A stretch of 11,208 nucleotides of DNA from an uncultured Agitococcus sp. (GTDB taxonomy: Bacteria; Pseudomonadota; Gammaproteobacteria; Pseudomonadales; Moraxellaceae): NCBI RefSeq assembly GCF_937920075.1, contig NZ_CALETI010000308.1, positions 1 through 11,208 on the forward strand, written 5' to 3'. The position numbers and the translations under genes are program-made. Shown piece after piece: positions 7,438 to 11,208 of this stretch. The notes beneath the pieces are model-generated. The model ran no database searches and was not told the origin of the DNA. It worked only from the letters and a program-made list of their open reading frames with translations. The stretch's first letter is position 1; each line of letters starts with the position of its first letter.

Positions 7438-7741
7438 AATTACATTTTATGTGCCAGTCACTCATGTTGAACAAGTCAAAAAAGCAATGTTTTTGGCAGG
7501 GGCAGGGCGTATCGGTGATTATGATTGTTGTGCGTGGCAAGTGTTGGGAGTGGGGCAGTTTCGCCCCTTAGTAGGTGCAAAACCTTTTATTGGCCAAATA
7601 GACCAAATTGAGCAAGTGGCTGAATATAAAGTTGAAATGGTTTGTGAAGACGCTTATTTGTCAGCAACCATCAGCGCATTAAAAGCTACTCATCCCTATC
7701 AACAACCAGCTTATGATGTAATAACAACAATGAATATTTAG
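7430..7741 (+). CDS. Stand-alone NIF3/YqfO-like (PII/CutA-like fold) domain protein
   Basis: The 103-residue protein matches the small proteins annotated as YqfO-family or NGG1p-interacting factor NIF3 in gammaproteobacteria. These correspond to the CutA/PII-like domain inserted in long NIF3 proteins such as Bacillus YqfO, without the metal-binding NIF3 halves. Recognisable stretches are YKITFYVPVTHVEQVKKA, AGAGRIGDYDCCAWQVLG, GQFRPL and THPYQQPAYDV. The ATG at 7430 is chosen because the protein then begins with the family's usual MYK...VP start; an in-frame TTG at 7397 would add eleven unrelated residues. It overlaps the nhaA stop (ATGTATAA), and there is no strong ribosome binding site, so translation is probably coupled to nhaA. 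The function of these short proteins is not established. Confidence 0.85.
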   Translation: MYKITFYVPVTHVEQVKKAMFLAGAGRIGDYDCCAWQVLGVGQFRPLVGAKPFIGQIDQIEQVAEYKVEMVCEDAYLSATISALKATHPYQQPAYDVITTMNI

Positions 7742-7746
7742 TCAAC

Positions 7747-7799
7747 TGACGGATAGTAATTACTTGATTTTATAAAAAATAGTGCTTTACTATCAGTCA
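7747..7799 (+). promoter_or_regulatory. Inverted repeat bracketing the AraC-family gene's likely promoter
   Basis: TGACGGATAGTAA (7747-7759) and TTACTATCAGTCA (7787-7799) are inverted copies matching at 12 of 13 positions, separated by 27 nt. Between and within them lies a plausible promoter for the downstream regulator: -35 TTGATT at 7764-7769 and -10 TACTAT at 7788-7793, spaced 18 bp, with the -10 inside the right arm. A strong ribosome site, AAAGGAGA at 7821-7828, follows six bases before the ATG. The repeat could be an autoregulatory operator, or a hairpin marking the end of the nhaA transcript, though no T tract follows it. Confidence 0.5.
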
Positions 7800-7834
7800 A
7801 TCAACCTTTGTCCCTACACTAAAGGAGAATAATA

Positions 7835-8830
7835 ATGTCAGAACGTACCGATGCCGCGATATTATTACGTTTTGTTTACCAAGCTATGCGTAATGCAGGT
7901 TTGCCTGCTGAGCAAGTGTTAATGGGGGCAGGCGTTGGTTTAAATCATTTAGATGCGAATCGTCGCACGCCTTCGGCGGCACAATTGGCGTTTTGGCAAT
8001 CTGCCGAAAAAATTTCTAAAGACCGACACATTGGTTTGCATTTAGGTGAGCATTTACCTTTGTATAGAGGGCAAGTATTAGAGTATTTGTTTTTAAGTAG
8101 CTCAACCTTTGGTGAAGGCTTAAAACGAGTTTTAGCTTATCAACGTTTGATTAGCGATATGTTACAGGCTCAGTTAGTTATTAATGAAGATGAGTGTTAT
8201 TTGGCCAATATGCTGAATGATGCCACTTTTCGCCACACGGCTGAATGTATTATCGTCGCGGTCTTGCGCTTTTTTCGTTTTGTTTCCGAAGGCCAATTTC
8301 AGCCGCTGATGGTGTATTTTACCCATGAAGAAGGTGCAAATGCTGAGGAGTATGAACGTGTTTATGGTTGTCCTGTGGTGTTAGGGGCAGAAGAAATACG
8401 TTTGTATTTTAAGCCTGAAGTTTTAAATACACGTATTTGGCAAGCCGAACCAGAGTTATTGCGCTTTCATGAACAATTAGCCCATGAAAAACTTCAAGAA
8501 TTAGCCCGCTTTGATTTGGTTGCAGAAGTAAGACGTGCTATTGGTGAGTCTTTAGAAAGTGGCACTACTAGTCTTGAAACGGTTGCTAAACGTTTAAATA
8601 TTGCACCACGGCGATTACGCAGCCAATTAACCGAAGCCAATACCAGTTTTAACCAAGTATTAGCGGATTATCGTTGTCGTCTAGCTAAACGTTTGTTGGC
8701 ACAAACCAGTGAAAGTATTGAACAAATTGTCTATTTAACGGGATTTTCAGAGCCAAGCACTTTTTATCGTGCTTTTAAACGGTGGACGAATTTAACGCCC
8801 ATTGAGTATCGTAAAAAGAAACAAGGCTAA
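7835..8830 (+). CDS. AraC-family transcriptional regulator with Arabinose_bd-type sensor domain
   Basis: The 331-residue protein has the layout of AraC regulators with the PF12625-like N-terminal ligand-binding domain. That domain spans about residues 15-205: it opens with the LRFVYQAMRNAGLPAEQVL region and contains HIGLHLGEHLPLYRGQVLEY. The DNA-binding domain covers roughly 228-328. Its first helix-turn-helix is near 246-265 (LETVAKRLNIAPRRLRSQL) and its second near 294-315, with the classic IVYLTGFSEPSTFYRAFKRW and the closing TPIEYR motif. The start is well supported by AAAGGAGA six bases upstream. The effector is unknown. Relatives often control catabolic or lipid genes encoded beside them, but here the neighbours are nhaA-nif3 upstream and a convergent porin-like gene, so no target is evident apart from possible self-regulation through the upstream inverted repeat. 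Confidence 0.93.
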   Translation: MSERTDAAILLRFVYQAMRNAGLPAEQVLMGAGVGLNHLDANRRTPSAAQLAFWQSAEKISKDRHIGLHLGEHLPLYRGQVLEYLFLSSSTFGEGLKRVLAYQRLISDMLQAQLVINEDECYLANMLNDATFRHTAECIIVAVLRFFRFVSEGQFQPLMVYFTHEEGANAEEYERVYGCPVVLGAEEIRLYFKPEVLNTRIWQAEPELLRFHEQLAHEKLQELARFDLVAEVRRAIGESLESGTTSLETVAKRLNIAPRRLRSQLTEANTSFNQVLADYRCRLAKRLLAQTSESIEQIVYLTGFSEPSTFYRAFKRWTNLTPIEYRKKKQG

Positions 8831-8836
8831 TCATTT

Positions 8837-9077
8837 TCCTCCCCTAATTTAGGCATGAGTATATACACATTTTTTAAAAAGGCTAAAATTGAGGCTATAA
8901 CGATGAAATTCCCCTCCTCGGAGGGGCTAGGGGTGGGTTAAAACAGACAGAAAAACACTGCTCTTTGGCCTGACACACCCCTAAATCCCCTCTCAAGAGG
9001 GGACTTAACGCTCATGTTTATAGACTTTTTAGTTCCAAAGTACTTGTGTAGATACCTTTGCTTAAAAAGGGAGAGGA
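8837..9077. mobile_element. 241-bp imperfect palindromic element (MITE-like) between convergent genes
   Basis: Nearly all of this gene gap is one large imperfect inverted repeat. The outer 33 bases at 8837-8869 match the inverse of 9045-9077 at 24 of 33 positions without gaps, including GTATATACACA against GTATCTACACA. Further in, CTAAAA and CTATAA blocks correspond on both arms. The inner parts each hold a G/C-rich hairpin: CCCCTCC-TC-GGAGGGG (8911-8926) and CCCCTCT-CA-AGAGGGG (8987-9002), followed inward by TAGGGGTG and CACCCCTA. About 33 nt of unrelated sequence forms the centre. It has no ORF of its own. No clear target-site duplication was found, except that TA is present at the GTAT ends. 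CCCCTCC/GGAGGGG repeats of this look occur dispersed in many genomes. It could also act as a two-way terminator for the araC-type gene and the YfaZ-type gene. Confidence 0.6.
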
Positions 9078-9086
9078 GTTAAAACC

Positions 9087-9641
9087 TTAAAACTTAAATT
9101 GACCACCGATCATAAAACCATCGTACAAATCAATATCTTTTACTTTGTTATTGTTGCTGCTGTAGTCAGCAGTGTTATTACGATAACCCGCATAAGCTGT
9201 TAACTGTTCACTGACTTTATATTCCCCACGAATTTCTAATTCCTGATAATTTTCCATATCACCAAACGATAAAACATCAGGCGCAAAATATGCCGAAGCC
9301 ATTAATGACACATTTTTGTTAGCAGCAGGGGTAATACGTAATGCACCACCAACAGCCATGGCTGTTCCATCGGGTAAATGGTCATGTTGTTGAAATAAAG
9401 CTTTACCACCAATATAAGCAGTGATGTCGTTGTTAAGACTTTGTGTTAAAGTTAGACCTGCGGATAAAGAATCGCCTAAATCTTTAACATGAGTCCATGC
9501 AAAATCAGTTTGATAGTTTTTATCTAAGTTATGTTGATAATTTAAACGCAAGGCATCATCGTTTAAATCTAAAGAAAGATTATCAGCCAAACTGGTAGTG
9601 CTTAAGACACAGCCTAAAACGATAGCAGCAAACTTTTTCAT
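9087..9641 (-). CDS. yfaZ: YfaZ-family outer-membrane beta-barrel protein
   Basis: A 184-residue exported protein of the YfaZ type (E. coli YfaZ is about 180 residues). It begins with a clear signal peptide, MKKFAAIVLGCVLSTTSLA, with likely cleavage before DNLSL. The rest alternates hydrophobic and polar residues as in beta strands (LRLNYQHNL, LSAGLTLTQSL, LTAYAGYRN) and ends GGQFKF, with the terminal Phe expected of a BAM-assembled barrel. The start at 9641 is chosen because it gives the signal peptide. A longer reading to 9710 adds 23 residues that break that pattern, and the ATG at 9653 lacks a ribosome site. A GAG element lies eight bases before the chosen ATG. Family members are called putative outer-membrane proteins or porins; substrate and role are unknown. 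It converges with the AraC-family gene across a palindromic element. Confidence 0.85.
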   Translation of the reverse strand: MKKFAAIVLGCVLSTTSLADNLSLDLNDDALRLNYQHNLDKNYQTDFAWTHVKDLGDSLSAGLTLTQSLNNDITAYIGGKALFQQHDHLPDGTAMAVGGALRITPAANKNVSLMASAYFAPDVLSFGDMENYQELEIRGEYKVSEQLTAYAGYRNNTADYSSNNNKVKDIDLYDGFMIGGQFKF

Positions 9642-10063
9642 GTGAAAACTCATTAAGTAGGACAAAAACGTTATTAATAACCATGTTGATGGTGCTAACC
9701 GTAGCAGCATATCAGCAATATTAGTAGGGCTATTAATGCTTTCGGCTTATTTATAAAAAGACTCGACTAATTTGCCTAGTGATGTTTTGTAATATCTTGT
9801 TACAGATTATAGATATAATTAACAGGGCAATGAAGTCTTGTTAGTTGGGGATTTGTGTGTTTTGCTCTGATGGAGTTTTTTTGTTTGTATTTTAATTGTT
9901 GTAACTAATTGAAATAAAAACAAATACATCATCAGTAAATGATTCTTCTGTCGTGATAAATAAAGTATTCGTTGTCATGCTAAGCCTAGGAATAGTTAAA
10001 AATAATTAATAACAGCGGCTTTGAGAGACTATTCTACAATTGATACAGGAGAGATTAATTTAA
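9642..10063. other. AT-rich intergenic region with no convincing gene
   Basis: This stretch must hold the promoters of the minus-strand yfaZ-type gene and of the plus-strand yfiR unit. Plausible fragments are TATAAA on the minus strand near 9755-9750, TATAAT at 9814-9819 on the plus strand, and TACAAT at 10035-10040. None has a well-spaced -35, so no promoter is assigned. TGTAA-N7-TTACA at 9788-9804 is a small inverted repeat next to one of these, a possible operator. No RNA gene was recognised, and the c-di-GMP riboswitch core was looked for without success. Confidence 0.5.
9880..9924. repeat. 18-bp imperfect inverted repeat, AT-rich
   Basis: TTTGTTTGTATTTTAATT (9880-9897) and AATTGAAATAAAAACAAA (9907-9924) are inverted copies matching at 16 of 18 positions, with a 9-nt loop. 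The stem is almost all A-T pairs and no T tract follows on either strand, so it is not a normal terminator. It lies in the regulatory gap between divergent transcription units. An operator, a cruciform-prone site or chance in AT-rich DNA are all possible. Confidence 0.4.
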
Positions 10064-10123
10064 ATGAGTGATGAGTTAAGCCAACAGTTTTGTATGGAGA
10101 TTGGAGACGGGTTAACCGCATAA
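10064..10123 (+). CDS. Possible 19-residue small ORF upstream of yfiR
   Basis: ATG to TAA encodes MSDELSQQFCMEIGDGLTA, an acidic, soluble-looking peptide with no recognised family. It has one of the better ribosome sites in the window, AGGAGAG at 10047-10053, ten bases before the ATG. A -10-like TACAAT lies just before that at 10035-10040. The stop is 47 nt before the preferred yfiR start, so it may be the first cistron or a leader peptide of the yfiR unit, or the start of a gene that decayed. It could also be a chance ORF; the ribosome site is the only real support. Confidence 0.35.
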   Translation: MSDELSQQFCMEIGDGLTA

Positions 10124-10170
10124 ATCCTATAGATTTTTATAAGGCAATAGGTGTAATGAGGCACAAAGCA

Positions 10171-10725
10171 ATGGGGTATCGTCTTCAGACGATCAAAAAA
10201 GGAGTATTACTTGCTTTACTAACCATGTTTAGTATGAGCTCGTATGCCTATGCCTCAAATGAGCCAAGTGAAGAACAAGTAAAAGCCGCATTTATTTTTA
10301 ATTTTGCTAAGTTTGTTAAGTGGCCAAGCCATAGTTTTGAAACTGAAAACAATTTAAATTTATGTATTGCAGGGCAAGATAAAGTAGAACTTGCTTTAAA
10401 AAGTTTAGAGCGTAAAGAAGTGCAAGGTCATGTATTAAAAATTGTTGCAGTTAATGACGAACCTACTCAAGCAAAATTAAAAATCTGTCATATTTTGTTT
10501 ATTGCTCGTAGCGAAAAAAGCCGTCAGCTTCAATGGTTAAATGCAGTTGAGCAGCAACCCATTTTAACCATTGCAGATAATTTGGACTTAGTAAAGCAGG
10601 GTGGCATGATTAGTTTATATTTAGAAGCACAGCGCGTACAATTTGTTGTTAATCAAAGTAGTACACAAAATAACGGCTTAAAATTGAGTGCGCGTATGTT
10701 GCAACTAGCCCGTGTACCCAAGTAG
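10171..10725 (+). CDS. yfiR: YfiR family (DUF4154) periplasmic regulator
   Basis: The 184-residue protein carries a signal peptide (KKGVLLALLTMFSMSSYAYA, likely cut before SNEPSE) and the DUF4154/YfiR domain. Matching segments are EEQVKAAFIFNFAKFVKWP (35-52), LNLCIAGQDKVELAL, KICHILFIARSEKSR, ILTIADNLDLVKQGGMISLY and RVQFVVNQ, ending in the NGLKLSARMLQLARV motif. In Pseudomonas, YfiR is a periplasmic protein that represses the inner-membrane diguanylate cyclase YfiN and so limits c-di-GMP and biofilm formation. Two cysteines remain in the mature part (65 and 106). The start at 10171 is chosen for GAGG nine bases upstream; an ATG at 10156 is the alternative, and a TTG reading from 10090 is unlikely. 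The next gene, 12 nt later, encodes the expected kind of sensor partner. Confidence 0.9.
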   Translation: MGYRLQTIKKGVLLALLTMFSMSSYAYASNEPSEEQVKAAFIFNFAKFVKWPSHSFETENNLNLCIAGQDKVELALKSLERKEVQGHVLKIVAVNDEPTQAKLKICHILFIARSEKSRQLQWLNAVEQQPILTIADNLDLVKQGGMISLYLEAQRVQFVVNQSSTQNNGLKLSARMLQLARVPK

Positions 10726-10737
10726 CTGAGAGCCATA

Positions 10738-11208
10738 ATGAAATCGCTTAGCCAGTTACCACTACATTACAAATTAAGACGGATTTTACTGTTGAGTGCG
10801 GGTTTAGGCTTGTTGGTGGCACTATTTATTTTTGCCAGCGTTTCAGTAGTTAAAATGCATCAAGATACCGTGCAGCGTTTAAGTACCTTAGCACAAGTCA
10901 CGTCATTTAATAGTCAAGTCGCCTTAACATTTGAAGATGCCAAAGAAACGAGTAATGTCCTGAGCTCTTTACGAAGTGATAAATCAGTTATTCATGCTTG
11001 TGTGGTACGAGTATCAGGAGAAATGTTTGCTCAATGGTATCAACATCATAAATACCGATCACTGATTCAATGTCGTACGGGCGAAGATACTCGTCATCAA
11101 TGGTTTGCCAAATATTTACATCTTAAAGAATCCATTTATTTAGATAATGAATTGATTGGTGATTTGTACATAGATGTTGATATGACAAATTCATGGTTAA
11201 CCTTATTT
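10738..11208 (+). CDS. CHASE8-type sensor protein, probable YfiN-like diguanylate cyclase, 5' part
   Basis: An open frame runs from ATG to the window edge (157 codons, no stop), so only the N-terminal part is present. Residues 16-38 (ILLLSAGLGLLVALFIFASV) form a transmembrane segment after a basic N-terminus. Residues 45 onward resemble the periplasmic CHASE8 domain of YfiN/TpbB: STLAQVTSFNSQVALTFED, NVLSSLRSDKSVIHACVVRV and SIYLDNELIGDLYIDVDM are the tell-tale stretches. Family relatives continue with a second membrane helix, HAMP and GGDEF domains, which would lie outside the window. A histidine kinase or GGDEF-EAL output cannot be excluded. GAGAG sits five bases before the ATG and yfiR ends 12 nt upstream, so the two are surely in one operon. 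The YfiR-sensor pairing supports a c-di-GMP role. Confidence 0.85.
   Translation, partial: MKSLSQLPLHYKLRRILLLSAGLGLLVALFIFASVSVVKMHQDTVQRLSTLAQVTSFNSQVALTFEDAKETSNVLSSLRSDKSVIHACVVRVSGEMFAQWYQHHKYRSLIQCRTGEDTRHQWFAKYLHLKESIYLDNELIGDLYIDVDMTNSWLTLF

Noticed and set aside
8831..9086. CRISPR-like array in the repeat-rich gap
   Set aside because: The repeats are inverted, only two, and of unequal spacing; there are no regular direct repeats with spacers.
9642..9710. 23-residue N-terminal extension of the YfaZ-type protein
   Set aside because: It would place a second hydrophobic segment before a complete signal peptide and has no supporting ribosome site.
9797..9819. TTGTTA and TATAAT as a promoter
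   Set aside because: The hexamers are good but only 11 bp apart, too close for a sigma-70 promoter.
10110..10117. GGTTAACC palindrome
   Set aside because: Eight-base palindromes are common by chance, and nothing nearby supports a function.
10090..10170. TTG-started 27-residue extension of YfiR
   Set aside because: It puts charged and unrelated residues before the signal peptide and overlaps the small ORF at 10064; GAGG before the ATG at 10171 is better.

Overview
The window looks like ordinary chromosome from a gammaproteobacterium of roughly 40% G+C. The gene families (PurL of the long single-chain type, NhaA, YjjJ-type HipA, YfaZ, YfiR with a CHASE8 sensor, a stand-alone NIF3-like protein) and the AT-rich codon use fit Pseudomonadales, perhaps a Moraxellaceae-like lineage. 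That placement is an inference from protein resemblance by eye, not from any search.

Layout. 1-2306: the 3' part of purL, ending in a clean intrinsic terminator. 2307-3916: a short leader region with a 17-codon possible small ORF and a 15-bp direct repeat, then a HipA-family kinase of the YjjJ type carrying its own N-terminal helix-turn-helix, then a palindromic intergenic repeat. 3917-6121 (minus strand): a DUF389 membrane protein followed 12 nt later by an aldose 1-epimerase-family protein that starts with GTG. 6122-6243: a divergent control region rich in perfect palindromes. 6244-7741: nhaA (Na+/H+ antiporter) overlapping by 8 nt a 103-residue NIF3/YqfO-like protein. 7742-8830: an AraC-family regulator preceded by a long inverted repeat that brackets its likely promoter. 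8831-9086: a large imperfect palindrome filling the gap between convergent genes. 9087-9641 (minus strand): a YfaZ-type outer-membrane protein. 9642-10170: a gene-poor AT-rich stretch with a possible 19-residue small ORF. 10171-11208: yfiR and the start of a CHASE8-domain sensor, probably a c-di-GMP signalling pair, cut by the window edge.

Working together. Two adjacent units at 3917-7741 encode integral membrane proteins (DUF389 and NhaA) transcribed from one divergent region. The yfiR-CHASE8 pair should form a periplasmic repressor acting on an inner-membrane sensor. The other genes look unlinked in function. Both convergent gene junctions (3825-3916 and 8831-9086) hold palindromic repeats that could serve as two-way terminators.

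I did not find an obviously new multi-gene system. The most interesting leads are the self-contained HipA/HTH gene with a direct repeat touching its start codon, the two candidate small ORFs with good ribosome binding sites (one with its site in a predicted hairpin loop), and the 241-bp palindromic element.
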